From Chlorogloeopsis fritschii PCC 6912 (GTDB lineage Bacteria > Cyanobacteriota > Cyanobacteriia > Cyanobacteriales > Nostocaceae): DNA of 64,000 bases. The notes beneath the pieces were generated by a model that was given only the letters and a program-made list of their open reading frames with translations, was not told the origin of the DNA and made no database searches. The translations under genes were made by a program, and so were the position numbers. The stretch is from assembly GCF_000317285.1 (NCBI RefSeq), contig NZ_AJLN01000100.1, positions 1-64,000 on the forward strand, written 5' to 3'. This document shows positions 1 to 7,949 of this stretch, piece by piece (the stretch's first letter is position 1; each line of letters begins with the position of its first letter).

Positions 1-1
1 T

Positions 2-199
2 GGTATAACCTCAAGATTATTAAACAAGCAAAACCATACGTGTGGATACTGCGGTCACAAATTGACCTCAGAAGAAAAAGTGCATCTACATCATTTTGAC
101 AGCAATCATTTTAACTGGAAGGACTCGAACCTAACAGTGGTACACGAAAGTTGTCATGATTACATCCACATGAAGCAAAAGGGGAAGGGACTACGTTAG
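2..199 (+). CDS. Group II intron maturase/reverse transcriptase, C-terminal HNH end (5' partial)
   Basis: The open frame enters from the left edge and ends at TAG 197-199, giving 65 visible residues. They contain a CxYCG zinc knuckle, an LHHFDxNHxNW block and an HESCHDYIH block, which is the HNH endonuclease (En) domain at the C-terminus of many bacterial intron-encoded proteins. In this family the En domain nicks the bottom strand to prime target-site reverse transcription, while the RT and maturase domains, outside the window, drive splicing. All expected Cys and His residues of the HNH core are present, so this end looks intact. Identification rests on the motif and on the intron RNA structure directly downstream. 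Confidence 0.85.
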   Translation, partial: GITSRLLNKQNHTCGYCGHKLTSEEKVHLHHFDSNHFNWKDSNLTVVHESCHDYIHMKQKGKGLR

Positions 200-220
200 A
201 ACTTTAACCCTAAGAATATC

Positions 221-298
221 GGAAGCTGGATGCTCGGAAACGGGCACGTCCAGATTTAAAAGAGAGGGGCGAGAGGTAATACTCTCCCTCGACTCTAC
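221..298 (+). ncRNA. Group II intron domains V and VI
   Basis: Positions 222-258 can form a domain V hairpin: an AGC-containing lower stem, a GCUCG/CGGGC-type upper stem and a GAAA tetraloop. This is the catalytic core signature. It is followed at 262-298 by a second hairpin (GAGGG/CCCUC stem) with a candidate bulged branch-point A at 292, six to seven nucleotides from the putative 3' end. Structure was assigned by eye. Confidence 0.75.
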
Positions 299-924
299 CT
301 GAACAGCTTTATGAAAGGGTATTTGCTGAATCTCTACTCTACTTTTATCGTAATCGTTCTAGATATAGCGATTGGCAAGCAGTAATAATTTACCCTTCAC
401 GCAGTATAGAACAAAGGGATATTAATCCCCATCGCTCATTACTGAACGGCGGACAAGTACATCGAGTATTCTTGGATGAATTAGGGAATATTCGCTCCTT
501 ACCTTTATGGGTAGCACTAATGGTGCTAACGACGGTGGCAGAAGAACAAGCACCAGCAGAAGCTAGGTATTTATTAACCAGAACTCACCAAGAAGTCTCA
601 TCAGAGGCGAGTCACGCCATAATAGAGATGATTACGACAATTATGGTATACAAGTTTGAACAATTGAGCAGAAAGGAGGTTGAGTCAATGCTAGGAATCA
701 CGCTCAAGGAAACGAGAGTTTACCGAGAAATCAAGGAAGAAGGACGTGAAGAAGCAACTGTTAATCTTGTGATTCGACAGTTAACTAAGCGATTCGGAGA
801 ACTTTCTGAGGAAATGCGCTCCTCAATTTCTAGTTTACCTTTGCCTGTGCTAGAAGATTTGAGTGAAGCACTGTTAGATTTTACCAGTTTGGCTGATTTG
901 CAGGCTTGGATGGCAGCAAGATAA
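298..924 (+). pseudogene. DUF2887/Rpn-family nuclease, 3' exon interrupted by the group II intron
   Basis: The frame is open from the intron 3' end (about 298) to TAA at 924, with an internal ATG at 472. The part upstream of that ATG is clearly coding: LYERVFAESLLYFYR, DWQAVIIYPSRSIE and HRVFLDELG are typical of cyanobacterial DUF2887 proteins, which belong to the PD-(D/E)XK Rpn/transposase-like nuclease group. The second half has the family's usual charged helical tail with LTKRFGELSEEMR. So the protein begins upstream of the window and is split by the intron. Without splicing only the C-terminal 150 residues could be made, lacking the nuclease core. I list it as interrupted; it would be functional if the intron still splices. 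Confidence 0.75.
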
Positions 925-972
925 ATGAAATTAGGGCGAGTCGCAAGCGCAAGCCTGGAAAAAGGCGTGACT

Positions 973-1527
973 TTAAGGTGCATTAACTAAGTACTTAAAC
1001 AAATCATCAATAATTGCATTGATTGCCAAGATATCCATACTATACCAGTGTCCGGCATCTACAAAATAGACCTGATTTTGTTGAACTGCCTTAAGCTGTC
1101 GCCATAAAGGCCTTTGCTGTAGTTCTTCTAAAATTTCACGATCGCGTCTATTTCCATGAACTAAAAAGAAGAGAACATTACCATCAATATTAGCTAATCG
1201 TTCTTCAGAAATATTGTTTATATAATAAAAGTTTCCCCTTTGTGCTAATGGGCGTTGAAATCCAATATCGTTTAAAACCATGCCAACAGGATGTTTTTCT
1301 CCATAGGCCCAAATTCCATATGCTGAAGATATAGTAGCAACTGACACTAAAAGTTGATGGCGGCGATCGCCTAAAGCTTGTTTGAGATTTTCAATGCGTA
1401 GTTCATATTCGTCCATAAAGCGATCAGCTTCTTTTGTTTTGTCAAGTGCGATCGCTTGCTCATTTCCACATTCCCCGTATACGCCTGGCTTATAGAAAAT
1501 ATTCTCAATCAGGCTGGATAACAGAGT
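973..1527 (-). pseudogene. FecB-like iron-siderophore binding protein, C-terminal fragment
   Basis: The minus-strand frame is open from an upstream TAG (1528-1530) to the stop at 973-975. It encodes about 185 residues that match only the C-terminal lobe of periplasmic Fe-siderophore binding proteins: the linker helix (KEADRFMDEYELRIENLKQ), then the PLWRQLKAVQQNQVYFVD and AINAIIDDLFKYL blocks, which recur at the same place in the four intact paralogues here. There is no signal peptide, lipobox or N-terminal lobe, and the first internal ATG is at 1416. It is the only iron-uptake gene of this part of the island facing left apart from the ABC genes. I read it as a decayed fifth copy. Confidence 0.75.
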
Positions 1528-1683
1528 CTATGGAACTAAGATTCTTCCGTAATTTGCAAGCACAGCCACTAATGAAATAAATTCTTTATTGCAAATATTC
1601 CCGTGATTGCTGTAAATTAGACTATAGCGGTTTTCATAGTTAATAATAACTTGCAATTTGCTGTCTAAAATTGCTGTCAAAAT

Positions 1684-2703
1684 ATGACAAACATCCTCAC
1701 AGAAGAACAAATCGATGAAATTGAACAGGAAACCTTAGAAAATTTAGAGGTCTCATATCATACTAAAGGCTTTGACAAGATTGAAAAATTACGTAATAGC
1801 TTACATGACACTTATTATCAAGTAGTTGAGCTTCGTCCAGGATTAAGTCTAGAAATTATCGATGATAATTATTACAAACAAGTAAGTTATACAGTAGACC
1901 ACTATAATTTTTATGCACTAACAGCCAAATTTTATCTAGCAGGTAATCATAGAGTAATTTGTCCTGGTCTTAAAAGAGACAAAGAAAATTACCGAGAAAC
2001 AGTAGGGAATAACTACTTATTTTATTTACCAGATATTGAAGAGATTGAGCAATATTTTGCAGGCGATCGCATCTATTTAATTAGGATTGTTTTAAACATA
2101 GACTTTCTCAGATCCTTCATTAATGGATTAGAGTATTTACCAAAACAATTGCAGCCTTTGTTGGAGAGTGACTCTCCACCCCTTTTTCATCGTCCTGTGG
2201 GCAAAATTACACTGGCAATGCAGACAGCTTTACAGCAAATTGTCAATGTACCTTATCAAGGAATGATACAAAGAATGTATCTCGAAGGCAAGGTACTAGA
2301 ATTACTAGCTTTGCAGTTTGCCCAATTGTTAGAGGCTGAAGGAGATAAACAACCCTTGATTAATCTCAAAGCAGGTGATATTGAAAAAATTTATCAAGTT
2401 AAGGATATTTTAACCAAAAACTACGATCATCCACCTTCATTAATTGACTTAGCGAAAAAAGTTGGCATCAATGACAACAAACTAAAGTACGGTTTTCGTG
2501 AAGTGTTTGGCACTACAGTATTTGGATATTTGCGTGATTATCGTTTGGAAATAGCGCGGAAGTTGCTACAGGAACAAAAGCAGAACGTGAGAACTGTAGT
2601 GAATCTCATTGGTTATGCAAATCAAAGTCACTTTGCAGCCGCATTTAAGCGTAAATTTGGTATTACTCCCCAAGATTGTCGGTTAGGAAGAAAAGTTGTG
2701 TAA
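1684..2703 (+). CDS. AraC/PchR-type transcriptional regulator
   Basis: A 339-residue regulator. The C-terminal 100 residues hold two helix-turn-helix units of the AraC/XylS family (SLIDLAKKVGINDNKLKYGFREVFGTT and VVNLIGYANQSHFAAAFKRKFG). The N-terminal 230 residues form an effector-binding part of the type seen in PchR-like proteins. In Pseudomonas and other bacteria PchR responds to Fe-siderophore and activates the matching receptor and transport genes. Placement immediately before a TonB receptor supports that role here. Its paralogue at 11835 shares the YQGMxxRMYLExKVLEL segment and both HTH motifs. ATG 1684 is the first start of the frame; no strong ribosome binding site is visible. The ligand cannot be read from sequence. 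Confidence 0.85.
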   Translation: MTNILTEEQIDEIEQETLENLEVSYHTKGFDKIEKLRNSLHDTYYQVVELRPGLSLEIIDDNYYKQVSYTVDHYNFYALTAKFYLAGNHRVICPGLKRDKENYRETVGNNYLFYLPDIEEIEQYFAGDRIYLIRIVLNIDFLRSFINGLEYLPKQLQPLLESDSPPLFHRPVGKITLAMQTALQQIVNVPYQGMIQRMYLEGKVLELLALQFAQLLEAEGDKQPLINLKAGDIEKIYQVKDILTKNYDHPPSLIDLAKKVGINDNKLKYGFREVFGTTVFGYLRDYRLEIARKLLQEQKQNVRTVVNLIGYANQSHFAAAFKRKFGITPQDCRLGRKVV

Positions 2704-2923
2704 CTGCGTTAGATAATTGCGGAGTTAGCCTAGCAGGTTTTTGCTTGTTAGCTATTTGCTGCTTACTTGCAGGTTTACCTCAGAACTTAACAAAAGTCTC
2801 CCGCTATGGTTAAAAACTCTCCGTCTACTATATAGATTTATCCTTCGTAAATTACGTAAACTCATTCACAGATATTTGCAAATTATTCGCAATATTTCTG
2901 TTTGCATTTGTGGAGTGAGGGGT
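2704..2923 (+). promoter_or_regulatory. Leader region of the first TonB receptor with a TCCGTCTA motif
   Basis: This 220-bp gap separates the AraC regulator from the receptor it probably controls. It carries TCCGTCTA at 2820-2827, the same octamer that occurs twice as a direct repeat upstream of the second receptor. An AT-rich stretch with TTGCAAATTATTCGCAATAT lies at about 2876-2897 and could hold a Fur-type operator, though the match is loose. A GGAG/GAGG ribosome binding site sits at 2912-2920. Regulator binding is inferred. Confidence 0.35.
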
Positions 2924-5482
2924 ATGGAGTCTCGGCAATCAAAAGAATTTATTTCAGTAGGGATTTTGTTGGCATTCATGTCATTTCTTGTACAACCAGC
3001 TGTTGCAAAAACTGAGTTGCGTAATTCCACTAGTCAGCCACAGTTGCTGGTGCAACAAAAAGATGTATCAGTTGTCAAGGTTACAGGTGTTAAAGTCAAT
3101 TCCACAGATAAGGGTATCGAAGTCATCTTAGAAAGTACCCAAACGGAAGCACTTAAACCCGTGATTAAAAGCGAAGAAAATAACTATATTGCAGATATAC
3201 CCAATGCAGTGCTAGCACTGCCCGAAGGTAAAGAATTTAGCGTTGCTAATCCCATGCCAGGGATTGTGTCTGTGAGTGTTATTCAAGCTGATGCTAATAC
3301 TGTACGGGTAACAGTGACAGGTGAGGTGGGTTTACCAACAGCAGAGTTATTTGATAGTGATGAAGGTTTGGTTTTTGAACTTGCACCTGTTGCTGAAGCA
3401 ACACAGCCACCGCAGCAATCAGAACAGCCGACGAGTGAAACACAGCCAGAGCAACCAACGGCGGAAAGTGATGAACCGATTGAATTGGTTGTGACAGGTG
3501 AACAAGACAGCTATCTAGTACCTACAGCCAGCACCGCAACTAAAACAGATACTCTCCTGCGTGATATACCCCAAGCAATTCAGGTGATTCCTCAACAAGT
3601 ACTGCAAGATCAACAAGTGAGGCGCTTGAATGAAGCTTTACGAAATGCCCCAAGTGTTATATCCGATAACTCGGAACGTTCTGCTTTTGAAGGATTTACC
3701 ATTCGTGGTTTTAGTAACCGTAATATCATTCGCAATGGTCTGAGAGACGATACTAACATCACAAGTAATGTTATTACTGATAATATTGAACAGATAGAGG
3801 TTTTGCGGGGGCCTGCTTCGGTTCTGTTTGGGCAAGGTGGAACCGGAGGTACAATTAATATCGTCACGAAACAACCTCAAAGTATTCCTTTTTATTCAAT
3901 TGAGGGAACAATCGGTAGTTTTGACACCTATGGTGGTTCTATAGATTTTACAGGCCCGTTAAATGATGACAGAACTTTACTGTATCGCTTGAACGCATCT
4001 ATATTCAGGACAGACACATTTGTTGATTTTTTTGACACAGAGCGTTACTTTATTGCTCCCAGCTTAACTTGGCTGATGGGTAAAAACACGCAATTAACTT
4101 TAGAAGCTGAGTATTCAGAGCAACGGCAACCAAATGACCGGGGTTTACCTGCTGTTGGTACAGTCTTACCCAACCCCAATGGTAAAATACCAATCAATCG
4201 TTTTATTGGTGAGCCTTTCTCTGAAATTGACAAAAATAATCGCCGTCCTTTGCGAATTGGCTATAATTTTGAACATCGTTTTAATGAAAACTGGCAGTTA
4301 CGTAATGCCTTTAATTTTTCATACCTGAGTGTAGAACAAAATTCTTTGTTTCCATCAGCACTTTTAGAAGATAATCGCACGCTAGAACGGGGTTTAGTTA
4401 TTTCTAAATTTGCACAACAAGCTTACAATTTAGATACAAATGTTGTGGGTAATTTCAAAACAGGTAGTGTTGACCACAAACTGTTATTTGGTATTGACCT
4501 GTCGAGAGATGTTTCTTATAACGAAGGCAGAGTCTTTTTTCGAGAACTTGACCCCATAGATATTTTTAATCCCGTTTATCGACGTGATAGTGCTGGTGCA
4601 GACCTTGAAGAAATTCCTAATGAACCTACAATATCTGAAGGTTTAGGAATTTATTTACAAGACCAAATTGCCTTATTCGACAATCTGAAATTGGTTCTAG
4701 GTGGGAGATTTGATATTGTTACCCAAACACTAGAAAATGCTCAAGGTGAATCTATTTCTTTTCAACAGGATGAAGCATTTAGTCCTCGTATTGGTATTGT
4801 CTATCAACCAACTCAAGCAGTTTCTCTCTACGCTAACTATAGCCGTTCTTTTCAACAGGTTACAGGAACAAGTTTAGACAGAAGACTTTTTGAACCAGAA
4901 CGAGGAACTCAATATGAAGTTGGCATGAAAGTAGATTGGACAAAAAATCTTGCTTCAACTCTAGCTTTATATCAAATTACACGCTCTAATGTTCTCACAT
5001 CTGACCCTAGAGATCCTAATTTTTCCATCCAGACAGGAGAACAAAGAAGTAGAGGAATTGAGTTAGATATAACAGGTGAAATTGCTCCGGGATGGAAAAT
5101 AATTGGTGGCTATGCCTACACCGATGCAAGAGTGACTAAGGACAATGATATTCCAGAAGGAAATCGGATCAATAATGTGCCAGAACACGCTTTTAGCTTG
5201 TGGAGTACCTACGAAATCCAAACAGGAAATCTACAAGGATTAGGATTTGGTTTAGGGCTTTTTTATGTAGGAGAAAGAGAAGGAGATTTAGACAATAGCT
5301 TTAGTTTACCAAGTTATTTACGTACTGATGCAGCCTTGTTTTACCGCAGAAATAACTTTCGAGCAGCTCTGAATGTGCAAAACTTGTTTGACAATGAGTA
5401 TTTTGAAGCAGGTGAAAGCGATCTGCGTGTTTTTCCCGGCGCACCGCGTACTGTAAGATTTACATTGGGTTGGCAATTTTAA
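2924..5482 (+). CDS. AMIN-domain TonB-dependent siderophore receptor (copy 1)
   Basis: Outer-membrane receptor of 852 residues that would import ferric siderophores using TonB energy. I chose ATG 2924 because it follows a GGAGTGAGG ribosome binding site and is followed by a signal peptide ending near VAKTE; the frame is open 61 codons further upstream, but that part looks non-coding. Order: signal peptide, AMIN domain (about residues 45-165, a cell-wall-associated domain), a Pro/Gln/Glu linker, a TonB-box-like ELVVTGEQD, a plug with LRDIPQAIQVIPQ and EVLRGPASVLFGQGGTGG, then a 22-strand-type barrel ending in aromatic Phe. An AMIN domain on the receptor is characteristic of cyanobacteria. The following gene is a substrate-binding lipoprotein 180 bp downstream. 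Confidence 0.92.
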   Translation: MESRQSKEFISVGILLAFMSFLVQPAVAKTELRNSTSQPQLLVQQKDVSVVKVTGVKVNSTDKGIEVILESTQTEALKPVIKSEENNYIADIPNAVLALPEGKEFSVANPMPGIVSVSVIQADANTVRVTVTGEVGLPTAELFDSDEGLVFELAPVAEATQPPQQSEQPTSETQPEQPTAESDEPIELVVTGEQDSYLVPTASTATKTDTLLRDIPQAIQVIPQQVLQDQQVRRLNEALRNAPSVISDNSERSAFEGFTIRGFSNRNIIRNGLRDDTNITSNVITDNIEQIEVLRGPASVLFGQGGTGGTINIVTKQPQSIPFYSIEGTIGSFDTYGGSIDFTGPLNDDRTLLYRLNASIFRTDTFVDFFDTERYFIAPSLTWLMGKNTQLTLEAEYSEQRQPNDRGLPAVGTVLPNPNGKIPINRFIGEPFSEIDKNNRRPLRIGYNFEHRFNENWQLRNAFNFSYLSVEQNSLFPSALLEDNRTLERGLVISKFAQQAYNLDTNVVGNFKTGSVDHKLLFGIDLSRDVSYNEGRVFFRELDPIDIFNPVYRRDSAGADLEEIPNEPTISEGLGIYLQDQIALFDNLKLVLGGRFDIVTQTLENAQGESISFQQDEAFSPRIGIVYQPTQAVSLYANYSRSFQQVTGTSLDRRLFEPERGTQYEVGMKVDWTKNLASTLALYQITRSNVLTSDPRDPNFSIQTGEQRSRGIELDITGEIAPGWKIIGGYAYTDARVTKDNDIPEGNRINNVPEHAFSLWSTYEIQTGNLQGLGFGLGLFYVGEREGDLDNSFSLPSYLRTDAALFYRRNNFRAALNVQNLFDNEYFEAGESDLRVFPGAPRTVRFTLGWQF

Positions 5483-5495
5483 TTGCAGATGTAAA

Positions 5496-5572
5496 TAGCA
5501 ATTTTTGTAGGTGGGCACTGCTTAACTTTTCTCAAGCGCTTATTTTATGTTATGGACAGTGCCCACTTTACG
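5496..5572 (+). repeat. Dispersed palindromic repeat (GTGGGCACT...AGTGCCCAC), copy 1
   Basis: Just after the receptor stop, TAGCAATTTTTGTAGGTGGG begins a segment of about 77 bp. Its ends are inverted (GTGGGCACTG at 5511-5520 against CAGTGCCCAC at 5556-5565) and the interior is a CT-rich arm. Two tandem relatives lie at 51216-51377. It is non-coding and may fold into a hairpin at the end of the receptor mRNA. Confidence 0.7.
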
Positions 5573-5662
5573 GTTACATACAAAGTCCAAATTAGAACTT
5601 ATACATAGCCCTGGAATTGCGCTAGGGCAGTTTCATCTCCAAAGTTATTACTAAAGTACACA

Positions 5663-6685
5663 ATGATAAGGAAATGCTGGTATAAACACACCAAATTATT
5701 CTTAATCGTGACCTTAACTGTAATCTTTCTCAAGGGTTGCTATAGCTTTTCCGAGCAAAAAGTATATTCACCAACAGCAAAGCTAATAACATCCGAATGT
5801 CGAATTATTAAGCATGAATTAGGAGAAAGCTGTATTCCTCTTCATCCTCAACGGATCGTAGTGACGGGTCAAGATATTTTAGAAGTAGTAGTGGCTTTGG
5901 GTTTAAAACCAGTAGGAACAGTTCGGGCAAATATTGTGGGTAGCAAAGCGCGTGTATTAGCCGGAAAAGTTGATGACATAACTTATCTAGGAAGGGAAAG
6001 CCAACCAAATATCGAAAAAATGGTGCAACTGCATCCAGATTTAATTTTAGGATTTGGAATTGAACCACAAAACTATAATTTATTTTCTCAAATCGCTCCT
6101 ACAGTTTCCATTGAGTTTGGTCAACATAATATTTGGAAATATTATTTGCGACGCATTGCTGAAATACTAGATAAAAGTGAAGAAGCTGAAAAATTACTTG
6201 CTCATTATCAACAAAGAGTGCAACAGATACAAATGGCTATGGGTAAAAGATTGAGTCAGCTAGATATTTCTGTAACTCGGTTTTATGCAGGACATAGTTT
6301 TACTCAATTTCAAACCCAGCTATCATTTTCTGGAAGTGTTTTAGAAGATTTAAAGCTTTCAATACCAGCCACACAACTTCAGGTTAGCCAAGGTAAAAGT
6401 TCAGATCATACCTATATACAAGTTAGTCTAGAACGCCTAGACTTGCTGGATGGAGATATTTTATTTGTAGCACTAGACCCAGGTGCGGAACGGAATTTCA
6501 GCAAATATAAAAATAGTTCTTTATGGCAAACCCTACACGCAGTTAAAAATGAACGAGTTTATCTTGTTGATTCCGGTTACTGGATTTTTGGCAATATTCT
6601 CTCAGCTAATGCGATTTTAGATGACCTTTTTAAAGTTATTCATGATGAAATAAATACTAAAAATGTCACAACAACTAAATTGTAG
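5663..6685 (+). CDS. Iron-siderophore substrate-binding lipoprotein (FecB-like, copy 1)
   Basis: A 340-residue periplasmic binding protein. It starts with a signal peptide whose LKGC lipobox (Cys26) predicts a lipid-anchored protein, followed by PLHPQRIVVTGQDILEVVVALGLKPVG, the typical first block of the TroA/FecB fold. The IAPTVSIEFG and LLAHYQQRVQQI regions form the hinge and linking helix, and the C-terminal lobe ends in SANAILDDLFK. It would carry ferric siderophore from the TonB receptor to an inner-membrane transporter. It is very similar to the product at 6960, so the two look like a tandem duplication. The 3' end overlaps an MFS remnant in another frame. Substrate unknown. Confidence 0.88.
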   Translation: MIRKCWYKHTKLFLIVTLTVIFLKGCYSFSEQKVYSPTAKLITSECRIIKHELGESCIPLHPQRIVVTGQDILEVVVALGLKPVGTVRANIVGSKARVLAGKVDDITYLGRESQPNIEKMVQLHPDLILGFGIEPQNYNLFSQIAPTVSIEFGQHNIWKYYLRRIAEILDKSEEAEKLLAHYQQRVQQIQMAMGKRLSQLDISVTRFYAGHSFTQFQTQLSFSGSVLEDLKLSIPATQLQVSQGKSSDHTYIQVSLERLDLLDGDILFVALDPGAERNFSKYKNSSLWQTLHAVKNERVYLVDSGYWIFGNILSANAILDDLFKVIHDEINTKNVTTTKL

Positions 6686-6959
6686 ACGGAAAAGCAAAGG
6701 TGCTTTATTGGGAATGAGTGGTGCAGGCTTAAGTAAAATTGCTTGTGGTTTGGGTAGAACACCTTGGATTTGGATTCCAGCTCAATTTTGCTCGTCTTTC
6801 ACTTTCTCTTTAAATAGCTGTTCGGATACTGCTATTTGGTTAGCTAAAGTACAACCAAATATGCAAGGAAGAGTTTTTGCTGCGCGATCGCTAATTGTGT
6901 AGCTAGTTACTGCGGTAGGCTATTTGATAGCGTGCTTTGCCATCTGGGAGTATTCTTGA
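6663..6959 (+). pseudogene. MFS transporter remnant (C-terminal segment)
   Basis: A frame beginning inside the end of the preceding lipoprotein gene encodes residues that match a C-terminal piece of cyanobacterial major-facilitator transporters: an LSKIACGLGRTPWIWIPAQF helix, then SDTAIWLAKVQPNMQGRVFAARSLI, the conserved cytoplasmic loop motif. After an in-frame TAG at 6900-6902 the frame continues with LVTAVGYLIAC, as in intact homologues, up to TGA 6957-6959. The rest of the roughly 400-residue transporter is absent. Related MFS proteins often sit in siderophore loci as exporters, so this is probably the relic of one. Confidence 0.7.
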
Positions 6960-7934
6960 ATGAAAAAATCTTATTTTTATTCTTTAGTATTTATTTTAAC
7001 AGTTATTACAGTTTTGATTTTTACTGCTTGTGATAAATATGTTACAAAAAATTTAATCCAGCCAAAGTTATCAAATTTAGAGTGTCGATTAATTAAGCAT
7101 GAATTAGGAGAAACTTGTGTTCCGCTCAACCCAAAGCGTATTATCGTTACAGACCAAGTATCATTAGAAGCTTTGTTGGCATTAGGAGTGAAACCAATAG
7201 GTGTACCAGATACTGCTTTTGTTGCTAGTAAAGCGAGTTTTCTTCAAAGCAAGATGGCAGATATAGTTTATATAGGTAAAGAGCATCAGTTTAATTTAGA
7301 AACTATCTTAAAATTACAGCCTGATTTAATTGTGAGCTTATATGGTATTAATCCAGAAAGCTATAAATTATTTTCGCAAATTGCTCCTACAGTAAAATTG
7401 AAATATATCCATAATCAATGGAAAGAATCTTTGTTGCTGATTGCCGAAGTAGTAAACAAAAGTGATGAAGCAAAGGAATTATTAGCTAAATATCAACAAC
7501 GCCTAGAAAAATTACGTACTACTTTGGGTGATAAAATTAAGAAAATAGAAGTTTCTGTTAGCCGTTTTCATGCTCAAGTTCAACTTCCGGAGTTCCGTTC
7601 TCAATATTCATTTCCTGGTAGCATTCTTACAGAAATAGGAATGAATATGCCAGTTAATCAACGTCGGTTAATTAATACTCCTGATGATACTTTGGTAATA
7701 CTCAGCTTAGAACGCGTAGACTTACTCGATGCTGATGTTTTGTTTGTGGCAGTAGATCCTGGAGCGAAAGAGTTATTTCAAAAATATCAAAATAGTCAGA
7801 TTTGGCAAACTCTCGATGTAGTGCAAAATCAACGAGTTTATAGTGTTGATACTAGTTATTGGATTTTTGGAAATATTTTATCAGCAAATGCTATTCTAGA
7901 TGACTTATCTAAATACTTGGTAGGAAGCTCATAA
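6960..7934 (+). CDS. Iron-siderophore substrate-binding lipoprotein (FecB-like, copy 2)
   Basis: A 324-residue FecB-like lipoprotein with a signal peptide and an FTAC lipobox (Cys24). It aligns closely with copy 1 along the whole length: CRLIKHELGETCVPLNPKRIIVTDQ against CRIIKHELGESCIPLHPQRIVVTGQ (both shortened here to the conserved region), and the same VDLLDADVLFVAVDPGA and NAILDDL blocks. The start ATG follows directly after the stop of the MFS remnant. The gene converges with the ABC transporter gene at 7950, with only 15 bp between the two stops. Differences in the N-lobe loop may change siderophore preference, but this cannot be resolved here. Confidence 0.88.
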   Translation: MKKSYFYSLVFILTVITVLIFTACDKYVTKNLIQPKLSNLECRLIKHELGETCVPLNPKRIIVTDQVSLEALLALGVKPIGVPDTAFVASKASFLQSKMADIVYIGKEHQFNLETILKLQPDLIVSLYGINPESYKLFSQIAPTVKLKYIHNQWKESLLLIAEVVNKSDEAKELLAKYQQRLEKLRTTLGDKIKKIEVSVSRFHAQVQLPEFRSQYSFPGSILTEIGMNMPVNQRRLINTPDDTLVILSLERVDLLDADVLFVAVDPGAKELFQKYQNSQIWQTLDVVQNQRVYSVDTSYWIFGNILSANAILDDLSKYLVGSS

Positions 7935-7949
7935 AAATTTTTAATCTTG

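Larger units (their letters stand above)
1..298 (+). mobile_element. 3' end of a group II intron, truncated by the window edge
   Basis: The left edge shows the last part of a bacterial group II intron: the C-terminal end of its maturase ORF, then a domain V-like hairpin and a domain VI-like hairpin. The intron lies in the same orientation as the DUF2887-type gene that follows. The reading frame of that gene resumes just after the predicted 3' splice site, so splicing could restore it. The exact 3' boundary (about 297-298, ending in the usual A-pyrimidine) is inferred. The 5' part and the 5' exon are outside the window. Confidence 0.8.

Noticed and set aside
2741-2923. N-terminal extension of the first receptor reading frame (61 codons)
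   Set aside because: Highly basic, unlike an export signal, and a good ribosome binding site with a true signal peptide occurs at 2924.
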